A stretch of DNA of 64,000 nt from JANXSS01 sp040385645 (GTDB lineage Bacteria > Pseudomonadota > Gammaproteobacteria > Burkholderiales > Burkholderiaceae_D): the NCBI GenBank assembly GCA_040385645.1, contig JAZKGZ010000003.1, forward strand, positions 62,001-126,000, read 5' to 3'. The position numbers and the translations under genes are program-made. Of the stretch, positions 25,662-34,865 are shown one piece after another. Each line of letters starts with the position of its first letter. Within the stretch, counting starts at the first letter, position 1. Under the pieces are notes generated by a model. The model was not told where the DNA came from. It saw nothing but the letters and a program-made list of their open reading frames with translations, and searched no databases.

Positions 25662-25911
25662 CCGTCACCGGCGGAAAAAAAGCGATCTCACACCCATCGG
25701 CAAGTAAAGTGTCGGCCCCGGTCATTTGCTGATTCAAAGCCGTGCGAAGTGGCTGATGGTCTGCCAGTGCAATCGCCCAAATATCGCCTCGGCTACGCAA
25801 ATGTGCGCGTAAAGCGCCGATCGTGTCTACCTCGACCGGCACGCTCAACGACAGGTGCGATACACCTAGTGCTTCGCGCAGGCCGGCAAAAAAACGTAGG
25901 TCGATATTCAA
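25654..25911 (-). CDS. moaD: Molybdopterin synthase sulfur carrier MoaD
   Basis: An 85-residue ubiquitin-fold protein ending in Gly-Gly (FFPPVTGG), the tail that is adenylated and turned into a thiocarboxylate to deliver sulfur. The N-terminus IDLRFFAGLREALG and the CEIAFFPPVTGG ending are family features. It lies 17 bases after moeA and overlaps moaE by 8 bases. Confidence 0.96.
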   Translation of the reverse strand: MNIDLRFFAGLREALGVSHLSLSVPVEVDTIGALRAHLRSRGDIWAIALADHQPLRTALNQQMTGADTLLADGCEIAFFPPVTGG

Positions 25912-25928
25912 CGCCCAGCCCCCCGTGA

Positions 25929-27266
25929 TTAATGCAATAACGATGAGAACGGAATGAATTGCACCATGGCTCCAGGCGCGATCGTCATATCGGCTGGATT
26001 ATCAATGATTCCATCGCCCCAGACCGCTGAAGTGAGCACGCCGGAGCCCTGATTGGTGAAAAGGTCGAGCCCACCCACATCGTTGACTTTTGCCCGCAAA
26101 AATTCCCGACGCCGGCCCGCTTTCGGCCAGCTGAAATCGGCTCGCATTGCAAACGATTTCGGTAACACGTCTTGAACACCTTGCATGCGCAACATGAAAG
26201 GCCGTACGAATAGCATGAACGCGATTAGGCTCGACACCGGGTTGCCTGGTAAGCCGAAAAAAAACGCGGTGGCGTCGGCGGCATTATTGGCACCGGCAGC
26301 AACACGGCGACGCAAGGTACCGAACACCAACGGCTTTCCGGGTTTGGCGGCAATGCGCCACATGTTCAAACTGCCTTCCGCTTCGACTGCCGGCTTCACA
26401 TGATCCTCCTCGCCCACCGATACTCCGCCGCAGGCGATGACCAGATCGTGTTCACATGCAGCCTCGCGCAAAGTTTCGCGGGTTGCCGCGAGCGTATCGG
26501 GGATGGTACCGAAATCGGTTACGAAGCAGCCAAGATTTTCCAACAAACCGCGCAGCATAAATCGATTTGAGTTGTAGATTGCACCAGGTTTTAAAGTCTC
26601 ACCGGGCATGGCCAATTCGTCGCCGGTGAAAAACACCGCCACGCGCAACCGGCGCACGACAGGCAAAACAGCAAGGCCGACGGATGCCGCGAGCCCCAAT
26701 GCAGGCGGATCGAGACGCATACCAGCGGAAAGGATTTCCGTTCCTGTGCGAATATCCTCCCCGGCTCGCCGAATCCAGTCCCCAACCTTGGGCGTATGCC
26801 TCACCGTTACCTGATTACCATTGGGGCTGTGCTCAACCTCACATACCTCTTGCATGACGACTGCGTCTGCACCGGGAGGGATTGCGGCACCGGTAAAAAT
26901 ACGTGCTGCCGTACCGGGCTTGAGGGCCATACCTACCTGCCCTGCGGCGATGCGCTGCGCGAGCTGCAGACGCGCTCGTCCGTCCACACAATCCGCAGCT
27001 ATTACTGCGTAGCCGTCCATCTGTGAATTGTCCAGTGGCGGCACATCGAGCGAAGACACCTGGCTCACGGCCAAAACGCGGCCGTTCGCTTCCATTGTCG
27101 GCACGATTTCGCAAGCTGTTCGATCCTCAACGGGCAGCGGGAAAGCCACGGCAGCGTCGAGCAGAAAAGCGCGCGCCTGCTCCACCGACAAGAAAGGAGC
27201 CTGGTGAGCAGATGCCTGACCGGATTTTGCCGCTTCGCAGCCGTCAAGTTGATTATCGGTACTCAT
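25929..27266 (-). CDS. moeA: Molybdopterin molybdenumtransferase MoeA
   Basis: A 445-residue enzyme that inserts molybdate into adenylated molybdopterin. The protein shows VSSLDVPPLDNSQMDGYAV near the N-terminus, GAAIPPGADAVVMQE, GVSVGEEDHVKPAV, and FFGLPGNPVSSLIAFMLFVRPF. About 25 residues precede the usual start of the domain. It overlaps thrC by 4 bases (27263-27266) and leads the moeA-moaD-moaE set, so cofactor assembly is probably transcribed together with threonine synthesis here, perhaps by chance linkage. Confidence 0.96.
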   Translation of the reverse strand: MSTDNQLDGCEAAKSGQASAHQAPFLSVEQARAFLLDAAVAFPLPVEDRTACEIVPTMEANGRVLAVSQVSSLDVPPLDNSQMDGYAVIAADCVDGRARLQLAQRIAAGQVGMALKPGTAARIFTGAAIPPGADAVVMQEVCEVEHSPNGNQVTVRHTPKVGDWIRRAGEDIRTGTEILSAGMRLDPPALGLAASVGLAVLPVVRRLRVAVFFTGDELAMPGETLKPGAIYNSNRFMLRGLLENLGCFVTDFGTIPDTLAATRETLREAACEHDLVIACGGVSVGEEDHVKPAVEAEGSLNMWRIAAKPGKPLVFGTLRRRVAAGANNAADATAFFFGLPGNPVSSLIAFMLFVRPFMLRMQGVQDVLPKSFAMRADFSWPKAGRRREFLRAKVNDVGGLDLFTNQGSGVLTSAVWGDGIIDNPADMTIAPGAMVQFIPFSSLLH

Positions 27267-28723
27267 AACCCGGTATGGTTCATGATGAAAGCACGAACAT
27301 GATCGACGTCTGCATCCATCACTTCGAAATGCTGCGGCAACGACTCGATATTTTCGAAACCCGCCGGTCGCTCCGCATCGTGCCCGAGCGCTTCGCGAAT
27401 CGTTTCATTGAATTTCGCCGGCAGGGCCGTTTCCAGCACGATCATCGGTACACCCGGCTGCACGTATTCCCGCGCGACCTTGACGCCATCGGCGGTATGC
27501 GTGTCGATGGTTTTGCCATAGCGTGCATGCACGTCGCGGATGGTAGCGATCCGGTCGGCATGCACCGATTTGCCGGAGGCAAAACCGAAACGTCCGACAT
27601 GCTTGAACTCGTCGCCGTCGCTACCTGGCGTGCCAGACAGATCGAAGCCGCCGGCATGATCGATCTTTTGAAATAATGCCCGTACCCGTTCACCATCACG
27701 CTCCAGCAGGTCGAAAACGAAACGCTCGAAATTCGACGCCTTGCTGATGTCCATGCTCGGGCTGGTGGTATGCAGCGTTTCAGCCGATTTACGCACACGA
27801 TAGACACCAGTACGAAAAAATTCATCCAGTACGTCGTTCTCGTTGGTCGCAACGATCAGCTGGTCGATCGGCAAACCCATCATACGGGCGATATGGCCGG
27901 CACAAATGTTGCCAAAATTTCCTGAAGGTACGGTGAAAGAGACCTTTTGGTGATTCGCGGTCGTTGCCGAAAGATAGCCACGAAAGTAATACACCACCTG
28001 TGCCACAACGCGCGCCCAATTGATCGAATTGACAGTCCCGATCTTTTGCCGGGTCTTGAAATGCAGATCGTTGGAAACTGCTTTAACCATGTCCTGGCAA
28101 TCGTCGAACACGCCACGAATGGCAATATTGTGGATGTTCGGGTCGTTCAGACTAAACATTTGCGCGCTTTGAAACGCACTCATTTTTTCATGCGGGGAAA
28201 GCATGAACACGCGAACGCCGCGTTTTCCACGCATCGCATATTCGGCAGCACTACCGGTGTCGCCCGAGGTAGCACCAAAAATATTGAGTTCGGCATGTTC
28301 TTTGGCCAGCGTATATTCGAACAGGTTACCCAGCAACTGCATCGCCATATCTTTAAAAGCCAGCGTCGGGCCATTAGAGAGTGCCTGCAGCAGCAGTGTA
28401 CGGTCGCCGTTCTTTTCCAATACCGACAACGGTGTAATCTGCGCCGGGTCTTCACCGGCGCGAGCGTTGCAATACACAGCGGCGGTATAGGTACGCGCCG
28501 TCATGGTCTCCAGATCCGCCGGCGGAATGTCGGTGGCGAATTTCTTTAATACTTCGAACGCCAGCGCCGCGTAGGGCAATTGCCGCCAGGCGTCGAGCTC
28601 GGCACCAGAGACTTGTGGATATTGCTGTGGCAGATACAGGCCGCCATCGGTTGCCAAGCCACCGAGCAAGATTTCGGAGAACGATTGCGGCGCACTATTG
28701 CCGCGCGTGGAAATGTATTGCAT
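27263..28723 (-). CDS. thrC: Threonine synthase
   Basis: A 486-residue PLP enzyme that converts O-phosphohomoserine to threonine. The start MQYISTRG, the SNGPTLAFKDMAMQLLG block with the PLP Lys and the ATSGDTGSAAEYAM phosphate-binding loop identify it. The length and the C-terminal extra domain match the long threonine synthases of proteobacteria. It follows hom after 19 bases and overlaps moeA by 4, so the order is alaA, hom, thrC, moeA. Confidence 0.97.
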   Translation of the reverse strand: MQYISTRGNSAPQSFSEILLGGLATDGGLYLPQQYPQVSGAELDAWRQLPYAALAFEVLKKFATDIPPADLETMTARTYTAAVYCNARAGEDPAQITPLSVLEKNGDRTLLLQALSNGPTLAFKDMAMQLLGNLFEYTLAKEHAELNIFGATSGDTGSAAEYAMRGKRGVRVFMLSPHEKMSAFQSAQMFSLNDPNIHNIAIRGVFDDCQDMVKAVSNDLHFKTRQKIGTVNSINWARVVAQVVYYFRGYLSATTANHQKVSFTVPSGNFGNICAGHIARMMGLPIDQLIVATNENDVLDEFFRTGVYRVRKSAETLHTTSPSMDISKASNFERFVFDLLERDGERVRALFQKIDHAGGFDLSGTPGSDGDEFKHVGRFGFASGKSVHADRIATIRDVHARYGKTIDTHTADGVKVAREYVQPGVPMIVLETALPAKFNETIREALGHDAERPAGFENIESLPQHFEVMDADVDHVRAFIMNHTGL

Positions 28724-28742
28724 GATTTTCAGCTTAGAATTT

Positions 28743-30053
28743 TTAACTCAACTCTTCAAGACGAATGCGGATTACTTTGCCCATAACCGTCGGCAAGGTT
28801 TCGATTCGGGCAAGTGCCGCATCCACATGTTTTTCCTGCGTCTGGTGAGTCAGAATGATGATGTCGGTTTGCGGCTCACCTTGTTTAGGCTCCTTCTGCA
28901 GCACGGCGTCGATGGAGATCGTGGCGTCCGCCAAAATGCGCGTCACGTCGGCCAGCACGCCGAGCTTGTCGGCCACATGCAGGCGCAGGTAGTAGCTGGT
29001 GGTAATTTCAGCGATTGGCAGAATCGGCGTATCGGCCATCGCGTCCGGCTGAAATGCCAGGTGTGGCACTCTATGCTCAGGATCGGCGGTAGCCAGCCGG
29101 GTGATATCAACCAGATCGGCGATGATGGCCGAGGCCGTCGGTTCGGCACCGGCACCTTTGCCGTAATAAAGCGTCGCACCGACCGCATCGGCTTGTACTA
29201 AAACCGCATTCATCGCGCCTTCGACATTGGCGATCAGGCGGCTCGACGGTATCAACGTCGGATGTACCCGCAGTTCGATGCCTTGGGGGGTGCGCCGAGC
29301 GATACCGAGCAGCTTGATCCGATATCCCAGCTGTTCGGCATAACGAATGTCGGTTGCCTGCAAGCCGGTGATACCCTCTACGTACGCATGGTCGAACTGT
29401 ACCGGTATGCCGAAAGCGATGGCGGCCATGATCGACGCCTTGTGCGCGGCGTCCACACCCTCGATGTCGAACGTCGGGTCCGCTTCCGCATAGCCTAGGC
29501 GTTGCGCTTCTTTCAACACCACGTCGAAGTCGAGTCCTTTGTCGCGCATTTCCGACAGGATGAAGTTGGTGGTGCCGTTGATAATGCCGGCGATCCATTG
29601 GATACGGTTCGCCGTCAAGCCTTCACGCAATGCCTTGATGATCGGAATACCGCCGGCGACCGCCGCTTCGAACGCGATGATGACGCCCTTATCCAGCGCT
29701 GCCTGAAACAGTTCGTTGCCATGCTTGGCAATCAGTGCCTTGTTAGCAGTAACGACGTGCTTGCCATTGGCAATCGCCTTGGCTACCAGTGTCTTCGCCA
29801 CCCCGTAACCACCGATCAATTCGATAACGATATCGATATCCGGATGATCGACTACCAGATTCGCATCGCCGACAACCTCGCATTCGCCCCGGGTTAGCGC
29901 CCGCGCGCGCTCCACATCCAGGTCCGCGACCATGACGATTTCGATACCTCGCCCGGCGCGCCGTCTGATCTCTTCTTGATTACGTTTCAATACCTCGAAT
30001 GTACCGGCACCAACGGTGCCGATGCCGAGCAAGCCTACTTTGATTGATTTCAT
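28743..30053 (-). CDS. hom: Homoserine dehydrogenase
   Basis: A 436-residue enzyme that reduces aspartate semialdehyde to homoserine, the branch point to threonine and methionine. The NAD(P) motif GLLGIGTVGAGTFEVL is at the N-terminus, followed by VTANKALIAKHG, AAVAGGIPIIKALREGLTANRI, the AQRLGYAEADPTFDIEGVDAAHK signature and a C-terminal ACT domain, the usual threonine feedback site. ATG 30053 is chosen so the protein begins MKSIKVGLLGIG; an in-frame start at 30101 is less likely. It is the stand-alone form, not fused to aspartokinase. Confidence 0.97.
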   Translation of the reverse strand: MKSIKVGLLGIGTVGAGTFEVLKRNQEEIRRRAGRGIEIVMVADLDVERARALTRGECEVVGDANLVVDHPDIDIVIELIGGYGVAKTLVAKAIANGKHVVTANKALIAKHGNELFQAALDKGVIIAFEAAVAGGIPIIKALREGLTANRIQWIAGIINGTTNFILSEMRDKGLDFDVVLKEAQRLGYAEADPTFDIEGVDAAHKASIMAAIAFGIPVQFDHAYVEGITGLQATDIRYAEQLGYRIKLLGIARRTPQGIELRVHPTLIPSSRLIANVEGAMNAVLVQADAVGATLYYGKGAGAEPTASAIIADLVDITRLATADPEHRVPHLAFQPDAMADTPILPIAEITTSYYLRLHVADKLGVLADVTRILADATISIDAVLQKEPKQGEPQTDIIILTHQTQEKHVDAALARIETLPTVMGKVIRIRLEELS

Positions 30054-30119
30054 GATGTCCAGATTAATTGGGAAAACGTCCGGCGCTACATGATATCTCA
30101 CCGGGGCACGGCCGGTTTT

Positions 30120-30143
30120 CAGCTGGTCCTCAGCTGGTCCTCA
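30120..30143. repeat. 11-bp tandem duplication at the alaA stop codon
   Basis: The 11-base unit CAGCTGGTCCT occurs twice in a row (30120-30130 and 30131-30141) and is followed by CAG. The alaA stop codon (30141-30143) sits at the edge of the repeat. It may be a slippage product with no function. Confidence 0.7.
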
Positions 30144-31370
30144 GTCGGTACCGTGGCGACGTCGGTAGCCTTCCAGAAAACGCCCGATGCGCCCCATCGA
30201 TTCGGCCAGATCATCCGTATTCGGCAAAAAAACGACTCTGAAGTGATCCGGCGTCGGGCAATTGAAACCGGTACCTTGTACGATCAGTACGCGCTGCTCC
30301 GCCAGCAACTCGTAGGCAAAGGTCTGGTCGTTCGTGATTGGATACATTTTTGCATCGAGCTTTGGAAACATGTACAGGGCCGAATGCGGCTTGACGCAGG
30401 TCACGCCAGGCATCTCGGTGAGCAGCTGATGCGCCATGTCGCGCTGCCGGGCAAGCCGCCCGCCTGGTGCCACTAGATCGTCGATACTTTGATAGCCGCC
30501 GAGAGCCGTCTGAATGGCAAATTGCCCCGGGGCATTGGCGCAGAGACGCATCGAGGCGAGGATGTTCAAGCCTTCCACGTAATCCTGCGCATGACGTTTT
30601 TCACCTGAAACCACCATCCATCCCGCGCGAAAGCCGCACGAGCGATAGTTTTTTGACAAGCCATTGAAGGTAATGAATAGAATGTCGTCGGCAAGGGAAG
30701 CGATGGAGGTATGCACGCTGCCGTCGTACAACACTTTGTCGTAAATCTCGTCGGCGAAAATAATCAATTGATGTTCGCGAGCTACATCCACAATCTGCTG
30801 TAGAAGCTCCACCGGATACAACGCACCGGTAGGATTGTTCGGATTGATCACCACGATCGCCCGGGTATTGCTGTTGATTTTGCGCCGAATGTCAGCAATA
30901 TCTGGATACCAGTCGGCTTGTTCGTCGCACACATAATGTATGGGCGCGCCGCCCGATAGGCTGACTGCCGCCGTCCAGAGCGGGTAATCGGGTGCCGGCA
31001 CCAGAACTTCGTCGCCGGTATTAAGCAATGCGTTCATGCTCATGACGATCAATTCCGAGGCACCGTTACCAAGATAGACGTCCTCGATCGTGACGCCGGC
31101 GACTTTCTTTTGCTGGCTGTAGTGCATGACCGCCTTGCGCGGCGCGAACATGCCTTTGGAGTCGGTGTACGAGGAAGCTGCCTGCATGTTGCGGATCATA
31201 TCTTGCACGATTTCATCCGGTGCCTCGAACCCGAAAGCACCGACGTTACCGATATTGAGCTTGATGATCTTGTGCCCTTCTTCTTCCATCTGCCGCGCTT
31301 TTTCCAATACCGGGCCACGAATGTCGTAACAGACATCCGCCAGCTTTTTGGATTTTTGAATGGATCGCAC
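30141..31370 (-). CDS. alaA: Glutamate-pyruvate aminotransferase AlaA
   Basis: A 409-residue class I PLP aminotransferase that makes alanine from pyruvate and glutamate. The N-terminus SKKLADVCYDIRGPVLEKAR and the IIKLNIGNVGAFGFEAPDEI block are typical of AlaA. The PLP Lys is in FNGLSKNYRSCGFRAGW, with NPNNPTGALY upstream. Its end is 88 bases before hom on the same strand, so a common transcript is likely; the alaA-hom-thrC order is frequent in betaproteobacteria. Confidence 0.93.
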   Translation of the reverse strand: MRSIQKSKKLADVCYDIRGPVLEKARQMEEEGHKIIKLNIGNVGAFGFEAPDEIVQDMIRNMQAASSYTDSKGMFAPRKAVMHYSQQKKVAGVTIEDVYLGNGASELIVMSMNALLNTGDEVLVPAPDYPLWTAAVSLSGGAPIHYVCDEQADWYPDIADIRRKINSNTRAIVVINPNNPTGALYPVELLQQIVDVAREHQLIIFADEIYDKVLYDGSVHTSIASLADDILFITFNGLSKNYRSCGFRAGWMVVSGEKRHAQDYVEGLNILASMRLCANAPGQFAIQTALGGYQSIDDLVAPGGRLARQRDMAHQLLTEMPGVTCVKPHSALYMFPKLDAKMYPITNDQTFAYELLAEQRVLIVQGTGFNCPTPDHFRVVFLPNTDDLAESMGRIGRFLEGYRRRHGTD

Positions 31371-31524
31371 GGCTACTACTCCTCGATGTTGATGACATGG
31401 ATTTGATTACGATTCATTCTGCCGAAAGCGCCGTGCTTAATCAATCTTATTTGGAAACGCTACAATAAGGCCTCACCCACATCTGTTGCGCACCGGCGCG
31501 TGCCGACCATAGCATCCGATCCAA

Positions 31525-31917
31525 ATGAAGCTGCACTCAACGTTCACACAACAATATCAAACCGTTACTGCCTACGATTCGGGTGGGGTAGAAATCAATC
31601 TCAAGCGATTTACCGAAAGCCTGGTCGTCATGCCGGAATCGGCACCGACAGCCTGGCCCGTGCCGAATTTCGACCGACTGACCCCGGAAAATTTTTTCGA
31701 GATCGATGCCATGCAGCCGGATGTCGTTATTCTAGGCACCGGGCAGCGCCAACGCTTCGTTCACCCCAGACTCACCATGGCACTTACGGCGCGGCGCGTG
31801 GGCGTGGAGTGCATGGATAATCAAGCTGCTTGCCGTACCTACAACATCTTGATGGCCGAGGGTCGACGCGTCGCACTGGCGCTGATTTTTGATTCCTCTG
31901 TCGCCGCAGGTGCATAA
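31525..31917 (+). CDS. Mth938-like (DUF498) domain protein
   Basis: A 130-residue single-domain protein of the Mth938/NDUFAF3 fold. Typical features: INLKRFTESLVVMPES, an FEIDAMQPDVVILGTG turn, RVGVECMDNQAACRTYNILMAEGR and a hydrophobic end. Its biochemical role in bacteria is not known; the eukaryotic relative helps assemble respiratory complex I. Divergent from alaA (154-base gap) and 22 bases before arnT, so it probably leads the arn transcript. A TACAAT box at 31461-31466 could be a -10 element. Confidence 0.9.
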   Translation: MKLHSTFTQQYQTVTAYDSGGVEINLKRFTESLVVMPESAPTAWPVPNFDRLTPENFFEIDAMQPDVVILGTGQRQRFVHPRLTMALTARRVGVECMDNQAACRTYNILMAEGRRVALALIFDSSVAAGA

Positions 31918-31939
31918 GTCGGCGGGTCGGACGGTACCG

Positions 31940-33634
31940 ATGTGGTCCCATAGGTCTGTTGGCTGGTTGCTGCTGTTGTTTGTTGCTATTGTCTGGTTCG
32001 GGCCATTGGGTGCGCGTACCTTGGTGCCGACCGACGAGGGCCGCTATGCGGAGATGGCGCGTGAGATGCTGGCCACCGGCGACTGGATCACGACCCGCCT
32101 GAACGGCATCAAATACTTCGAAAAACCGCCTTTGCAAATCTGGATGACCGCATTGGCATTCAAGCTATTCGGCCTGGGCGAATGGCAAGCCCGGCTATGG
32201 ACGGCATTGTCGGGTTTTGCCGGCATTCTTTTAACCGGTTATGCGGCAGCGCGGGTGTTCGGCCGCGATATCGGCATAATGGCCGCAGCGGTTTTGGCGT
32301 CCTGCGCCTTCTGGGGTGTTGGTGGGCATATCAGCTCGCTGGACATGAGTCTGGCGGGCGGCATGACGCTGGCACTTTGCAGCCTGCTACTGGCACAAAC
32401 TGCTGCGAATGCAGGTTTGCGCGCTCGCTGGATGCTGGCCTGCTGGGCTGGAATGGCTTTGGCGGTGATGTCGAAGGGTTTGATCGGCATTGCCCTGCCC
32501 GGCCTGGTGCTGCTCGTTTATTCGATCGCTACGCGTGACCTAATTATCTGGAAACGTCTGCACATCACTTCTGGAATGATGTTGTTTGCCAGCCTGACCT
32601 TACCGTGGTTCACCGTGGTATCGATGCGCAACCCGGAGTTTCCTCATTTTTTTTTCGTTCACGAGCATTTTCAGCGTTTCACCAGTGATGTTCACCGGCG
32701 CGAGGGGCCGTGGCATTATTTCATACCGTATCTGCTCGTCGGCATATTGCCGTGGATTGGCGTTTTCGTACAAGCCATTTGGCGTGCTCTCGGCTGGCGT
32801 AGTCGGACAGCGCCCGGCACCGACAACGTAGCCTCCGGCAACGCGGCCACCGGAATCACAAGCTTCCACCCAGAAAAGTTGCTGCTGGCATGGAGCGTTG
32901 TGATCTTCGCTTTTTTCAGTGTGTCCGGGTCTAAACTGCCTGCCTATATCCTGCCGATATTTCCGGCTTTGGCGATCCTGATCGGCGCGTATCTGCGTCA
33001 GGCGCAACGCCGTCAATGGTGGTTCGTAGGCGCTTCAGCAGCACTGCTCGGCATGATGATGCTGATCTTGGCACCGCAGCTCACCGGATTTGCAGCCGAT
33101 GCCACGCAGGTAGCGAATTATCAGGCTTCCAAACCGTGGTTGGCTGGTGCCGGGGTGTTGATGCTGGCCGGAGCCGTGCCGGTATTATATTGGTGTGTGC
33201 GCAAGCGCGTCGACTTCGCCGTGTCAGGCACGCTCGTTCTGGCCGGTGCGTCTTTAGTTGCAATGCAGGTGCTGCTACTCGGCACCGAGCCTCATGGTCG
33301 AATGAGATCAGGCCTACCGTTAGTACCGGCAATTACCGCTGAACTGACGCCCCAGACGCCCTTATACGCCGTCGGTCTTTATGACCAAACTCTGCCCTTC
33401 TATCTTCAGCGCACCATGACGTTGGTCCTGCATCCGGACGAACTCGAATTCGGCCTCCGGCAAGAACCCTCATTATGGAAACCGACACTTCACGATTTTG
33501 TAGAGCCGTGGCGTTCCGGACCGAAAGCCGTGGCCGTGATGCGAGTCGATATTTACGAAGGGTTGCGCGATTTCGGTGTGCCCATGCGGGAAGTGGCACG
33601 CAAAGGACGTCAGATAGTGGTCGTCAATCGTTGA
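31940..33634 (+). CDS. arnT: ArnT-type lipid A 4-amino-4-deoxy-L-arabinose transferase
   Basis: A GT83/GT39-type membrane glycosyltransferase of 564 residues. It takes L-Ara4N from undecaprenyl phosphate and adds it to lipid A phosphates on the periplasmic side, lowering the negative charge and giving polymyxin resistance. The first periplasmic loop carries the catalytic acidic pair in PTDEGRYAEMAREM and the KYFEKPPLQIW motif. About 12 hydrophobic helices follow, with a soluble C-terminal domain. ATG 31940 is preferred to the in-frame TTG at 31889 because it fits the first helix and removes an overlap with the upstream gene. It comes first in this operon, unlike the enterobacterial order, where arnT is near the end. 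Confidence 0.9.
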   Translation: MWSHRSVGWLLLLFVAIVWFGPLGARTLVPTDEGRYAEMAREMLATGDWITTRLNGIKYFEKPPLQIWMTALAFKLFGLGEWQARLWTALSGFAGILLTGYAAARVFGRDIGIMAAAVLASCAFWGVGGHISSLDMSLAGGMTLALCSLLLAQTAANAGLRARWMLACWAGMALAVMSKGLIGIALPGLVLLVYSIATRDLIIWKRLHITSGMMLFASLTLPWFTVVSMRNPEFPHFFFVHEHFQRFTSDVHRREGPWHYFIPYLLVGILPWIGVFVQAIWRALGWRSRTAPGTDNVASGNAATGITSFHPEKLLLAWSVVIFAFFSVSGSKLPAYILPIFPALAILIGAYLRQAQRRQWWFVGASAALLGMMMLILAPQLTGFAADATQVANYQASKPWLAGAGVLMLAGAVPVLYWCVRKRVDFAVSGTLVLAGASLVAMQVLLLGTEPHGRMRSGLPLVPAITAELTPQTPLYAVGLYDQTLPFYLQRTMTLVLHPDELEFGLRQEPSLWKPTLHDFVEPWRSGPKAVAVMRVDIYEGLRDFGVPMREVARKGRQIVVVNR

Positions 33635-33701
33635 TGCCGGTGCAGCAAGGGTGTTCGAGCGTGCTGGCGTGCGCACGTGCATGCGATACTGAGGAAAAAA
33701 T

Positions 33702-34853
33702 ATGACCCTACTGCCAATGCCGTCGATACCCTCGTCACCTTTTCTGCCTTTCGCGAAACCCGTCATCGACGAAGAAACGATCGCCGCGGTCGGCGATGTG
33801 CTACGTTCCGGCTGGATCACCAGTGGCCCGAAGGTCGCGCTCTTCGAACAAAAATTGTCAGCATGGTGCGGTGGCAGACTCGCACGGACATTTAATTCCG
33901 GCACCTGCACAATGGAAATCGCTCTGCGTATTGCTGGCATCGGCATTGGCGATGAAGTCATTACCACGCCGCTGTCATGGGTGGCGACCGCCAACGTGAT
34001 CTTAGCGGTGGGGGCAACACCGGTTTTCGCCGAAATCGACCCGGTCACGCGCAACCTGGACATGAATGCGGTTGAAGCTGCCATCACGCCTCGAACCCGC
34101 GCCATCATACCGGTGCATCTCTCCGGCCTGCCGGTGGACATGGACCGCCTGTATGCGCTGGCCGCCAAACACGATCTGCGTGTGATCGAAGATGCAGCGC
34201 AAGCACTCGGCAGCAGCTGGCGCGGCAGGCCGATCGGTGCCTTTGGCGACTTTGTCTCCTTCAGCTTTCAGGCGAATAAAAATGTCACATCGGCAGAAGG
34301 CGGCTGCCTGGTGGTCAATGATGCCGGCGAAGCGCTACTTGCAGAAAAATACCGCCTGCAGGGCGTCACGCGCTCAGGTCTGGATGGTCTCGAGGTCGAT
34401 CTGCTCGGCGGTAAATTCAATATGACCGATATCGCTGCGGCGATCGGCCTCGGCCAGTTCGCTCACCTGGAAGAAATTACGAACAGGCGGCGGCAACTGG
34501 CACGCCGTTATTTCGAACTTTTCGGTGCCGGGTTTTCTTCGGCGACCGGCGTGCAGCTACCGGTCCCGGATTTCGAGCATTCCAACTGGCACTTGTTCCA
34601 GATCGTGCTACCAGCGCATCAGCCAAGAGCAAAATTTATGGCGCGCATGCTTGAACAGGGCATCGGCGTTGGCTATCATTACCCGGCGATTCATTTGCTG
34701 GCTTTGTATCGCGCGCGCGGATTTGACGATGGCATGTTTCCCATCGCCGAGCGTGTCGGCCGTCAGATCGTTTCATTGCCGATGTTTACAACATTGGCCG
34801 ATGTCGATGTCGAACGTACCGTGGCTGCAATAACTTCCTGCCTCGACGGTTGA
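33702..34853 (+). CDS. arnB: UDP-4-amino-4-deoxy-L-arabinose aminotransferase ArnB
   Basis: A 383-residue DegT/DnrJ/EryC1/StrS aminotransferase. It converts UDP-4-keto-arabinose to UDP-L-Ara4N with glutamate as donor. The PLP Lys is in SFQANKNVTSAEGG; the N-terminus FLPFAKPVIDEETIAAV and the RSGWITSGPKVALFE and FNSGTCTMEIALR blocks match ArnB. GAGGA at 33691-33695 is the ribosome site of ATG 33702. Its place between arnT and arnC fixes the pathway. Confidence 0.94.
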   Translation: MTLLPMPSIPSSPFLPFAKPVIDEETIAAVGDVLRSGWITSGPKVALFEQKLSAWCGGRLARTFNSGTCTMEIALRIAGIGIGDEVITTPLSWVATANVILAVGATPVFAEIDPVTRNLDMNAVEAAITPRTRAIIPVHLSGLPVDMDRLYALAAKHDLRVIEDAAQALGSSWRGRPIGAFGDFVSFSFQANKNVTSAEGGCLVVNDAGEALLAEKYRLQGVTRSGLDGLEVDLLGGKFNMTDIAAAIGLGQFAHLEEITNRRRQLARRYFELFGAGFSSATGVQLPVPDFEHSNWHLFQIVLPAHQPRAKFMARMLEQGIGVGYHYPAIHLLALYRARGFDDGMFPIAERVGRQIVSLPMFTTLADVDVERTVAAITSCLDG

Positions 34854-34865
34854 AATTTCCTCACA

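Noticed and set aside
25654..25911. moaD and moaE as one fused gene
   Set aside because: The 8-base overlap is in different frames and both have complete ends (MoaD ends in Gly-Gly).
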